NCBI GenBank assembly: GCA_002690805.1
Contig: NZFW01000026.1
Span: 1-61,795 of the forward strand
From: Flavobacteriaceae bacterium
GTDB taxonomy: Bacteria; Bacteroidota; Bacteroidia; Flavobacteriales; Flavobacteriaceae
DNA length: 61,795 nucleotides
Direction: 5' to 3'
The position numbers were made by a program, and so were the translations under genes. Of this stretch, positions 17,869 through 25,145 are shown one piece after another. Below the pieces are notes generated by a model that worked only from the letters and a program-made list of their open reading frames with translations, ran no database searches and was not told where the DNA came from. Within the stretch, counting starts at the first letter, position 1; every line of letters begins with the position of its first letter.

Positions 17869-18775
17869 TTAGAGTTTCAAATTTCTAATTGCTTGATCAA
17901 TTTTATTAAATCTAAACTTAAACCCTGTCTCTAAAACTTTTTTAGAACTTACTTTATGACTGTCCAATATTAAATGACTTCTTTCCTTCAAAAATATTTT
18001 TAAAATATACTTTGAAATATTAGGTAAAATAATAGGTCTTTTAAGCTTTCTTGCTAAAACTTTTATGAGATTATTTTGAGTAACTGGATTTGGAGCAACT
18101 GCATTATATACACCAGAAAATTTATTTTCTAAACTGTACAGTATTAATTCAGTAAGATCATCAATATGAATCCATGATTGCCACTGATCTCCTGATCCAA
18201 AAGCAGAGCCTAAGCCCATTTTAATCGGTAATGTCATTTTTGATAAAACACCTCCATTATCTGATAATACTAGTCCTATTCTTAATTTACAGAGTTTATT
18301 AGTGTGAACCTCTAGCTCGTTAAGAGAGTTTTCCCATTTTTCAACAACAGTACCTAGAAAACCTTCGTTATTGTATGAGTATGTCTCTTCATAAAACAGA
18401 TTCTTTGAACTTGGATAATATCCAATTGCCGAGGCCGATACTAATCCATCAAGCTTATGATTTATATCTACCAAAGAATTATATATGATTTGAGAAGATA
18501 GGATTCTACTTTGAACTATGTTTTTTTTATTTTTAGTTGTCCACGGTTTTGAAATAGATACTCCAGCAAGATTAATTAAATATGAAACTCCATTAAATGC
18601 ACTTTTATCTATTTTTCCTTTTTGTGGATTCCAATAAAAACCTTTACAATTTGGAATAGAATTAATTTTTTTTTTTATTTGAAGTTAAAAAATTTATAGA
18701 GTAATCGTTACTAAGCAACTTTGTTACTAATTTTCTTCCGATTAAACCTGTAGCTCCCGTAATTAGTATTTTCAT
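17869..18775 (-). pseudogene. TIGR01777-type epimerase (SDR), frameshifted in an A11 run
   Basis: The gene begins at the ATG complementary to 18773-18775 with a Rossmann signature (ITGATGLIGRKLV) and reads for 38 codons until TAA, just past a run of eleven A (18666-18676 on the plus strand as T). With ten A the frame would continue without interruption through the rest of the family: LINLAGVSISKPW, SASAIGYY (catalytic Ser/Tyr region), GLVLSDNGG and the C-terminal DUF1731-like part. Without correction only a TTG-started 201-residue C-terminal piece (from 18474) is open. Possible explanations are a real mutation, a homopolymer sequencing error, or rescue by polymerase slippage on the run. The stop lies 15 bases after the start of mnmD's leader region, on the same strand. 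Confidence 0.85.
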
Positions 18776-18796
18776 ATTGATAACTAAAATAATAGT

Positions 18797-19453
18797 TTAA
18801 TTTTTTGTTACACGTAACATTTCTCTTTTTCCAGGTGGACCAGGAATTTTTTTCACTGTATGACCAATATTTTCCATAATTCTTCTAACTATACCTTTGG
18901 AACAGTAACTAACCCAAATACCATCTTTTTTTAAAAGATCAGTTGATTTCTTCAATATACTTTTACTCCACATCATTGGTTGGGCATGATATGCAAATGC
19001 ATCATAAAAAATAATATCAAAAGAGTTAATGTAATTTGTATTTAGAAAATCATCTTTGATTTTACATAAATTAAAAAATAAAGATATTTGAATAGTTTTA
19101 CCCCAATCTGAATGTAGTATATTTAACTCATTTTTAGAAAGGGTTTTAAGCTTAACTGAATTAATCTCATGATCAGTCAAAGGATACTTATCTATTGAGG
19201 TATAGGATAACTTTACTTGATTTAATTCTGCAAATCTTTTTGCTAACACCGCATTTAATCCTGTTCCAAATCCCATTTCAAAAACTTTTAATTCTTTCAT
19301 ATTTGGTTTGTTTTTAATCATAAAATCTAGACCTTTTAAAATATATACATACTGTGACTCAGTCAAAGCTCCTTTCTTTGAATGATAAGTTTCATTTAAA
19401 ACAGAATTGTAAAAAGAATAACTTCCGTCTTCAGTCAATATTTTTTCTAACAT
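18797..19453 (-). CDS. mnmD: tRNA 5-methylaminomethyl-2-thiouridine methyltransferase, MnmD-like
   Basis: SAM-dependent methyltransferase that should complete mnm5s2U34 in the wobble position of tRNAs for Lys, Glu and Gln. Motif I is VFEMGFGTGLNA (about 59-70), the acidic motif is IIFYDAFAY (about 143-151), and the C-terminal signature SYCSKGIVRR plus GPPGKREMLR is typical of the MnmC methylase domain without the FAD-dependent half. A 218-residue stand-alone protein matches MnmD of organisms that lack bifunctional MnmC. It is divergent from ilvE. Confidence 0.88.
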   Translation of the reverse strand: MLEKILTEDGSYSFYNSVLNETYHSKKGALTESQYVYILKGLDFMIKNKPNMKELKVFEMGFGTGLNAVLAKRFAELNQVKLSYTSIDKYPLTDHEINSVKLKTLSKNELNILHSDWGKTIQISLFFNLCKIKDDFLNTNYINSFDIIFYDAFAYHAQPMMWSKSILKKSTDLLKKDGIWVSYCSKGIVRRIMENIGHTVKKIPGPPGKREMLRVTKN

Positions 19454-19574
19454 TTTGTCAAAAGATATTGGTATTTATTTTTTCTATCATAACTTTAAAA
19501 TTTAAGAAAAAAATTAGTGATCATCATGTAAAATAAATTAATTTTAGTTAAAATAATTTTCAAAAAACTTTGTT

Positions 19575-20621
19575 GTGGAAATAGAATTAAATAAAGAAAC
19601 TAAAATTAACCAAATTGACTTCAAAAATTTATCTTTTGGAGAAACTTTTTCTGACCACATGTTTATTTGTGAATATATAAATGGTGAATGGATTGATCCA
19701 AAAATTACACCTTACAAACCTATTTTACTTGATCCTTCAGTTAGTGCACTACATTATGGACAATCTGTTTTTGAGGGAATGAAAGCTTATAAAGATAATA
19801 ATGGTAAGGTTTGGTTATTTCGGCCAAAAGAAAATTGGGAGCGACTAAATAAATCATGTAAGCGAATGAAAATACCAGAAGTACCAGAAGAATATTTTAT
19901 TAATGGTTTAAAGAAATTAATATCCATTGATTCGAGTTGGGTTCAACCAGGACTTGGCAACTCACTCTATATAAGACCATTTGTTTTTGCGAGTCAAGCT
20001 ACTGTTCAAGCATCTCCATCAAATGAATATAAATTTATTATAATTTGTTCTCCTGCTAAATCATATTATAACAGTTCCCAATTTAATGTTTTAATAGCTG
20101 AAGAATTTAGTAGAGCTGCAGACGGTGGTGTGGGATATGCTAAAGCTGCAGGTAATTATGGAGGCTCATTTTATCCAACATCAATTGCTCAAGAAAAAGG
20201 ATATCATCAAGTAATTTGGACAGATGCTAATGAGCATAAATATATAGAAGAAGCAGGAACTATGAATGTTTTTGTTAGAATTCAAGACACATTAATTACA
20301 GCCCCTATAAATGATAGAATACTAGATGGAATTACACGAAAAAGTGTGATTCAGATCGCAAAGGATCTTGGAATAAAAATAGAAGTTCGTCCAATAAGTA
20401 TAGATGAATTGGTAAATGCATCAAACAATGGCTCTTTAAAAGAAATTTTTGGAGCAGGAACAGCAGTAGTAATTATTCCAATTACAGGCTTTGGTTATAA
20501 AAATTTAGATTATAAAATTGAATCTTTAGAAAATCCCTATGCAGAAAAACTAAAAAAAACAATTACTGATATTCAATATAATATTTCTGATGATCCATAT
20601 AATTGGAGGATGGAAATATAA
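19575..20621 (+). CDS. ilvE: Branched-chain amino-acid aminotransferase
   Basis: Class IV PLP-dependent aminotransferase that interconverts Leu/Ile/Val and their 2-oxo acids with glutamate. The PLP lysine is Lys190 in GVGYAKAAGNYGGS; other signature parts are SALHYGQSVFEGMKAY and YIEEAGTMNVF. Length 348 is normal for the long (eukaryote-like) IlvE subtype. The start is GTG at 19575; there is no ATG in frame that keeps the N-terminal strand. The leader is T-rich without a perfect -7 box. Confidence 0.93.
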   Translation: MEIELNKETKINQIDFKNLSFGETFSDHMFICEYINGEWIDPKITPYKPILLDPSVSALHYGQSVFEGMKAYKDNNGKVWLFRPKENWERLNKSCKRMKIPEVPEEYFINGLKKLISIDSSWVQPGLGNSLYIRPFVFASQATVQASPSNEYKFIIICSPAKSYYNSSQFNVLIAEEFSRAADGGVGYAKAAGNYGGSFYPTSIAQEKGYHQVIWTDANEHKYIEEAGTMNVFVRIQDTLITAPINDRILDGITRKSVIQIAKDLGIKIEVRPISIDELVNASNNGSLKEIFGAGTAVVIIPITGFGYKNLDYKIESLENPYAEKLKKTITDIQYNISDDPYNWRMEI

Positions 20622-20624
20622 TCT

Positions 20625-21017
20625 CTATTCAGTTTTAAATATATTTTTGATATTTGGCTTAAAATAATCTGGTCCTTTTAAAACTTTTCCATCCTTTCTA
20701 TAAATCGGTTTTCCATCCTTTCCCAGTTTACTCATATTGCTTTTCTGAATTGCATCAAAAACTTCTTCAATTTTATTTTGCAAACCATGAGTCAGAATTG
20801 TACCACACAAAATGTACAGCATATCTCCTAGAGCGTCAGCAACCTCAATTAAATCATTATTTTTTGCAGCAATTAAATATTCATCATTTTCCTCTTGCAT
20901 CAAATCATACCTAAGTTTGATTTTATCTAAGCTCAAATTAGTTGTTGGTTTAGAGGCAACATCAATATTAAATGCATCGTGAAATTTCTTTACAGAATCA
21001 ATTGGTTTTTGGATCAT
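20625..21017 (-). CDS. MazG-like nucleoside triphosphate pyrophosphohydrolase
   Basis: An all-alpha NTP pyrophosphohydrolase of 130 residues. The metal-binding acidic motif is visible as QEENDEY and ADALGDMLY, followed by a second helical part and the tail DGKPIYRKDGKVLKGPDYFKPN. It should hydrolyse (deoxy)nucleoside triphosphates to monophosphates as a housecleaning enzyme. I prefer the ATG at 21017 (MIQKPIDSVKKFHDAF) because the ten-codon extension upstream contains promoter-like sequence (TTATTTTGC). Convergent with ilvE with only three bases between. Confidence 0.85.
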   Translation of the reverse strand: MIQKPIDSVKKFHDAFNIDVASKPTTNLSLDKIKLRYDLMQEENDEYLIAAKNNDLIEVADALGDMLYILCGTILTHGLQNKIEEVFDAIQKSNMSKLGKDGKPIYRKDGKVLKGPDYFKPNIKNIFKTE

Positions 21018-21099
21018 AGTTTTTTTTTGCAAAATAACACAAAACATTAAAACCCATTATAAATTAATTGGCTTTGATTACTTTAGTAAAAAAAAAAAA

Positions 21100-21288
21100 A
21101 TGTTCAGCCTCGGGCAGTCAATATTTGCTATACTTTTTATTATAAGTTTTAGTATCATAATTTTTTATTCCTATAAAATTGATCATAAAAATCAAAGAGA
21201 TTACTTTAAAGGAAGCTATAAGGTTATTTTATTTATGATAGGACTACTAATTTCTCTTTTTCTAATTAAGCTATACACTCAAAAATGA
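21100..21288 (+). CDS. Small two-helix membrane protein
   Basis: A 62-residue protein with two hydrophobic helices (about 5-23 and 39-57) separated by a charged loop (KIDHKNQRDYFKGSYK). No family recognised. Its stop overlaps the ATG of the next gene (ATGA), and that gene in turn overlaps the fluoride channel gene the same way, so the three form one operon. It may be a small partner of the GyrI-like membrane protein. Confidence 0.7.
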   Translation: MFSLGQSIFAILFIISFSIIIFYSYKIDHKNQRDYFKGSYKVILFMIGLLISLFLIKLYTQK

Positions 21289-21866
21289 TTAAAAGGTTAA
21301 TAGATAAGTTAAACTATACTTTTAGGGAGTTTTTAATTGTGTCTTCAGTTATTGTATTAATAACCCTTATTATAATTAAACAATCAGAGTTTAAAAGCAT
21401 TGATATATTTAAAGGTAAGCAAATCCACCAAGGAGGATATTATATTGGTAAAATTTTAAAAACCCCAAAAAATATTTTTGATTCAACAATAAAAACTGAA
21501 TTCAAAAATTTAAATAAAGTTATAGAAGACAATAATTTAATTAAAAATGGATATCCTTTTATTATTTATACCTCAAAAACAAATGAATTCATTAAATATA
21601 TTGCTGCCATTCCAGTAAATAATTGTGAAAAAATCAAACAACCAGCTAAATATGTTTGTAATTATTTTCCCAAACAGGATGTTTTAACGGTCATTCATAA
21701 GGGGTTTCTTCAAGATCGAAACAAAGGATGGGAAATTTTAGAAAATGAAATTGCTAAAAATGAAAAGAAGTTGTTAAATGCTCCATTTGAGGTTTTTTGG
21801 AAAGGAATAGAACAAAGTAAAGATTCAACAACATGGCTAACTGGCTTATACTATCCAATAAAATGA
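21285..21866 (+). CDS. Membrane-anchored GyrI-like/effector-binding domain protein (tentative)
   Basis: One N-terminal membrane helix (about residues 16-33) anchors a soluble C-terminal domain of about 150 residues. The order of hydrophobic strands and the elements YPFIIYT, AIPVNNC, VLTVIHKGFLQDRNKGWEIL and the final TGLYYPI resemble the GyrI-like/AraC effector-binding (SHS2) fold, which usually binds small hydrophobic ligands. The match is by eye and only moderate. Situated between a small membrane protein and the fluoride channel gene with ATGA overlaps on both sides. Confidence 0.55.
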   Translation: MIKRLIDKLNYTFREFLIVSSVIVLITLIIIKQSEFKSIDIFKGKQIHQGGYYIGKILKTPKNIFDSTIKTEFKNLNKVIEDNNLIKNGYPFIIYTSKTNEFIKYIAAIPVNNCEKIKQPAKYVCNYFPKQDVLTVIHKGFLQDRNKGWEILENEIAKNEKKLLNAPFEVFWKGIEQSKDSTTWLTGLYYPIK

Positions 21867-22234
21867 ATTTAATAAAAGAATTAATATTAGTTTTTATAGG
21901 AGGTGGAATAGGATGTTGCTTTCGATTCATTATTAGTAAAATAAATCCAGAAAGCTCAGATAGTTTTCCATGGGGTACATTTATAGTAAACTTATTAGGA
22001 TGTTTTTTAATTGGATTATTTATGAACTGGGCAATTAAAAATTATAGATCCGAATGGTTATTATTTCTTACAGTTGGAATATGTGGTGGACTGACGACGT
22101 TTTCAACATTTAGTCATGAATCATTATTTATGTTAAAAAATGGAAACTGGTCAATGTTTTTGATCTATTCAATTTCGAGTTTTATAATTGGAATTTTAGT
22201 TATCAAGATAGGTTATGATTTTTTTAGATATTAA
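21863..22234 (+). CDS. crcB: Fluoride ion channel CrcB/FluC
   Basis: A 123-residue, four-helix fluoride channel that works as an antiparallel dimer to expel fluoride. Signatures are GGGIGCCFRF (helix 1), NLLGCFLIGLF (helix 2 with the conserved Asn) and GICGGLTTFSTFSHE (helix 3 break with the phenylalanine box). I take the ATG at 21863, which overlaps the previous stop; an upstream ATG at 21833 would add ten unlikely residues. No fluoride riboswitch is visible upstream of the operon. Confidence 0.92.
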   Translation: MNLIKELILVFIGGGIGCCFRFIISKINPESSDSFPWGTFIVNLLGCFLIGLFMNWAIKNYRSEWLLFLTVGICGGLTTFSTFSHESLFMLKNGNWSMFLIYSISSFIIGILVIKIGYDFFRY

Positions 22235-22254
22235 ATAAACTATATCTATACGTA

Positions 22255-22269
22255 CCCCCCCCTTTTTTT
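22255..22269. repeat. C8-T7 homopolymer pair upstream of glnB
   Basis: Eight C directly followed by seven T, unusual in this AT-rich sequence. It lies between the crcB stop and the glnB operators and is not part of a hairpin I can see. Confidence 0.6.
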
Positions 22270-22307
22270 AATACATATTAATTTTTTTAATCATTTATTT
22301 TAACAAT

Positions 22308-22380
22308 ACCCTAAAATAATTAGGGTATAAATAAGATATTAATAATAATTAAATGATAATACCCCTAAAATTTTAGGGGT
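22308..22380 (+). promoter_or_regulatory. Tandem palindromic operators upstream of glnB-amt-porin
   Basis: Site 1 is ACCCT (22308-22312), nine bases, AGGGT (22322-22326), inside a longer dyad ATACCCTAA/TTAGGGTAT. Site 2 is ACCCCT (22361-22366), eight bases, AGGGGT (22375-22380), part of a perfect 26-bp palindrome at 22358-22383. Site starts are 53 bp apart. The same pair with nearly the same geometry stands before the GSII gene (32867-32938). A -7-like box TACTTTTA follows at 22396-22403, so site 2 would overlap the -33 region. It is probably the binding site of a nitrogen-responsive regulator. Confidence 0.7.
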
Positions 22381-22424
22381 ATTTTATTTTTATAATACTT
22401 TTACAAAAATAAAATCAAATAGTT

Positions 22425-22763
22425 ATGAAAAAAATAGAAGCAATAATAAGGAAATCAAAATTTGAAGATGTAAAAAAAGCTCTTCACAATGTCGAGGTCA
22501 ACTTCTTTAGTTACTGGGATGTGACTGGAGTTGGGAACGAAAAACAAGGTCATGTTTATAGAGGTATATCATACAGTACTGCTGAAATACAAAGGAGGTT
22601 TTTATCAATCGTTGTTAACGATGACTTTGTTCAGCCCACTATTGACTCAATAATAGAATCTGGTGCAACTGAAAAGGTTGGAGATGGAAAAATATTTGTT
22701 TTGCCTGTTGAAGAAGCGTATCGTATCAGAACTGGAGAAAAAGGAGGCACTTCACTTAACTAA
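22425..22763 (+). CDS. glnB: Nitrogen regulatory protein PII
   Basis: A 112-residue trimeric PII signal protein (GlnB/GlnK type). The N-terminal MKKIEAIIRKSKFEDVKKAL, the T-loop with GHVYRGISY (Tyr50 equals the uridylylated Tyr51 of E. coli) and the B-loop GDGKIFVLPVEEAYRIRTGEKG (ATP and 2-oxoglutarate site) are all present. It senses ATP/ADP and 2-oxoglutarate and, being directly upstream of amt, most likely blocks the ammonium channel when nitrogen is ample, as GlnK does. The leader holds the tandem operators. Confidence 0.95.
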   Translation: MKKIEAIIRKSKFEDVKKALHNVEVNFFSYWDVTGVGNEKQGHVYRGISYSTAEIQRRFLSIVVNDDFVQPTIDSIIESGATEKVGDGKIFVLPVEEAYRIRTGEKGGTSLN

Positions 22764-22788
22764 AATCAATAATTAAATATAAATATTA

Positions 22789-24006
22789 ATGGAAACAACA
22801 ATTTTAACAGTAAATAATGTATGGATGATGATCTGTACAGCTTTAGTGTTTTTTATGCACTTAGGTTTTTCTTTCTTAGAAATAGGTTTAACAAGAAAAA
22901 AAAATACAGTAAACATATTATTTAAAAACTTTTTTGTGATTACTATTGGACTTTTAATGTATGCACTAGGGGGATTCAATTTAATGTATCCAGGATTTGA
23001 AGAAGGTTCTTCAGGAATTTTAAAATTTGCAGGATTTGGAATTACGGCTCCTGAAGGAGGTATGGGTTTTGGTTATGCCGATGGTGGATATACGTGGTGG
23101 ACTGACTTCCTTTTTCAAGGAATGTTTGCAGCAACTGCAGCAACAATTGTATCAGGAGCTGTTGCCGGGAGAATTAAATTAACATCATTTATGTTATTTA
23201 CAATATTTTATGTTGGGCTAGTTTATCCTATTGTTGGATCATGGAAATGGGGTGGTGGATTTTTAGACTCAATGGGATTTTATGATTTTGCTGGATCAAC
23301 ACTAGTTCATTCTGTCGGAGGATGGGCTGCTCTAGTAGGAATATATCTTTTGGGTGCCAGAGCAGGTAAATTTGATGAAAATGGAAAACCAAAAGTTTTG
23401 CCAGCTTCAAATATTCCTCTCGCTGCCTCTGGAGTATTAATACTTTGGTTAGGCTGGTTTGGATTTAATGGTGGATCTGTTTTATCGGCTGACCCTACAC
23501 TTACATCACTTACACTAGTAACAACATGTTTAGCTGCAGCAGCTGGAGGAGTAACCTCAGCGATTTCAGCAAATATCCTTTACAAAAAATATGATTTAAC
23601 AATGTTTATGAATGGAATTCTTGGAGGTTTGGTTGGTATTACAGCTGGAGCAGACCAAATGACCCCAACAGACGCAATCCTTATTGGATTTTTTGCAGGA
23701 ATAATTATTGTTGTTGGTATTTCTTTAATAGATAAATTAAAACTTGATGATCCAGTAGGTGCAGTTGCAGTCCACCTAATATGTGGAATCTGGGGAACAT
23801 TAGCTGTTGGTATTTTTGGTAAAATGGCAGGAGTTAGCCAGTTTATCATTCAATTAAAATCAATACTTATAATAGCCTTATTCTGTATTGTAACATCTTT
23901 TATAATTTTTTACTCAATTAAAAAGCTAATTGGACTTAGAGTTAACAAGGAAGAAGAATCTGAGGGATTAGATATAGCTGAGCACGGAATGAAAGCATAC
24001 GAATAA
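22789..24006 (+). CDS. amt: Ammonium transporter
   Basis: An eleven-helix Amt/Mep/Rh-family ammonium channel of 405 residues. Family landmarks: the region DFAGSTLVHSVGGWAALVG (conserved Asp and first twin His), GWFGFNGGS, and the second pore His in DDPVGAVAVHLICGIWG. The C-terminus ends in a charged tail for PII contact. It lies 25 bases after glnB and 32 before the porin gene in one operon, presumably induced under nitrogen limitation through the shared operators. Confidence 0.95.
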   Translation: METTILTVNNVWMMICTALVFFMHLGFSFLEIGLTRKKNTVNILFKNFFVITIGLLMYALGGFNLMYPGFEEGSSGILKFAGFGITAPEGGMGFGYADGGYTWWTDFLFQGMFAATAATIVSGAVAGRIKLTSFMLFTIFYVGLVYPIVGSWKWGGGFLDSMGFYDFAGSTLVHSVGGWAALVGIYLLGARAGKFDENGKPKVLPASNIPLAASGVLILWLGWFGFNGGSVLSADPTLTSLTLVTTCLAAAAGGVTSAISANILYKKYDLTMFMNGILGGLVGITAGADQMTPTDAILIGFFAGIIIVVGISLIDKLKLDDPVGAVAVHLICGIWGTLAVGIFGKMAGVSQFIIQLKSILIIALFCIVTSFIIFYSIKKLIGLRVNKEEESEGLDIAEHGMKAYE

Positions 24007-24038
24007 TTTAAATCACTAATAATTTTAAAAATATAATC

Positions 24039-25061
24039 ATGAAAAATTTGAAAAAAATAACCCAAGTTTTATTAATATCAACAGTATTTAGTTACGTTTT
24101 TGCTCAAGATGGAGATGAGGAAGCTCCCACTTTCAGTGTTACTGGGTCTGTTGACACCTACCTTCGTTATAACTTATCAAATGACTTTGACACTAAACCT
24201 GGAACATCATTTGCTAATCTGCCTGGGTTTTCACTTGGTATGGCTAATATTATTCTAGGATATGAGGGGGAAAAATCAGGGTTCGTAGCAGATTTAGTTT
24301 ACGGACCAAGAGGAGAAGAAGCTGTTTTTAACTCTAAAGGTTCCAGTAATATAGTAAATCAAATGTATGTTTATTTTGATGTTGGAGAAAACACAACAAT
24401 TACATTAGGTAACTTCAACACCTTCCTTGGTTATGAAGTAATCTCACCTGTTGCTAATTTTAATTATTCTACTTCTTATATGTTTTCATACGGACCTTTT
24501 TCACACACAGGTATTAAAGCAGATTTTACACTCTCAGATAAAAGTTCATTGATGATAGGGTTATTAAATCCTACCGATATGACAGAAAGCAATCCAAATG
24601 ACACATATATGTTGGGAATACAATATGGTTATAGTGGACAATATCTCAATTATCTAGCAGGTCAAGGCTACTCTCAAATTGATTATACAGGAGGTTTTGA
24701 CATAGGAGAATCATTCTTTTTAGGAATTAATGCAACTTCTGCTTCTCAGGATTCTCCAAGTGGTGATGGAGGTTTTTCGGGTGTTGCTCTTTACCCTCAA
24801 CTGACATTATCCGAATCATTCAGCCTTGGATTAAGAGGTGAAATGTTTTCCGATGAAAATGATTTTACTGGTGTTTTTGGTAAAGCTTTAGGTGATGCTG
24901 ACAACACCTCTCTAACTTTAACAGGAAGTTATTCTTCTGGAAATATGATTCTTAAGCCAGAAATAAGAATTGATAGTGCATCTGAAAAAATTTTCAAAGA
25001 TGGAGCAGGTGTATCTGATAATTTAGCCTCATTTATTATTGCAGCCATCTATTCTTTCTAG
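24039..25061 (+). CDS. Outer-membrane beta-barrel porin of the glnB-amt operon
   Basis: Sec signal peptide (residues 1-22, cleavage after VFA), then about 310 residues of alternating polar/hydrophobic strands ending in the aromatic outer-membrane signature IIAAIYSF. It resembles the OmpL-like (BBP2) porins of Bacteroidetes. Its place behind glnB and amt suggests it lets ammonium or small organic nitrogen compounds through the outer membrane when nitrogen is scarce; that role is inference. A strong terminator follows. Confidence 0.8.
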   Translation: MKNLKKITQVLLISTVFSYVFAQDGDEEAPTFSVTGSVDTYLRYNLSNDFDTKPGTSFANLPGFSLGMANIILGYEGEKSGFVADLVYGPRGEEAVFNSKGSSNIVNQMYVYFDVGENTTITLGNFNTFLGYEVISPVANFNYSTSYMFSYGPFSHTGIKADFTLSDKSSLMIGLLNPTDMTESNPNDTYMLGIQYGYSGQYLNYLAGQGYSQIDYTGGFDIGESFFLGINATSASQDSPSGDGGFSGVALYPQLTLSESFSLGLRGEMFSDENDFTGVFGKALGDADNTSLTLTGSYSSGNMILKPEIRIDSASEKIFKDGAGVSDNLASFIIAAIYSF

Positions 25062-25095
25062 GCTGTGTAAATAAGGTTATTTGTTTGGTTTTTTT

Positions 25096-25127
25096 AACCC
25101 CCAGTTTCGTTTCTGGGGGTTTTTTAT
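25096..25127 (+). terminator. Terminator of the glnB-amt-porin operon
   Basis: Nine-base stem AACCCCCAG with CTGGGGGTT (25096-25104 with 25113-25121), loop TTTCGTTT, then T-run. Confidence 0.9.
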
Positions 25128-25145
25128 ATCTTTAAAAAAAAATCC

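Noticed and set aside
19354-19536. A 60-codon plus-strand frame over the mnmD start
   Set aside because: Lys-rich shadow of mnmD and its leader with no recognisable feature.
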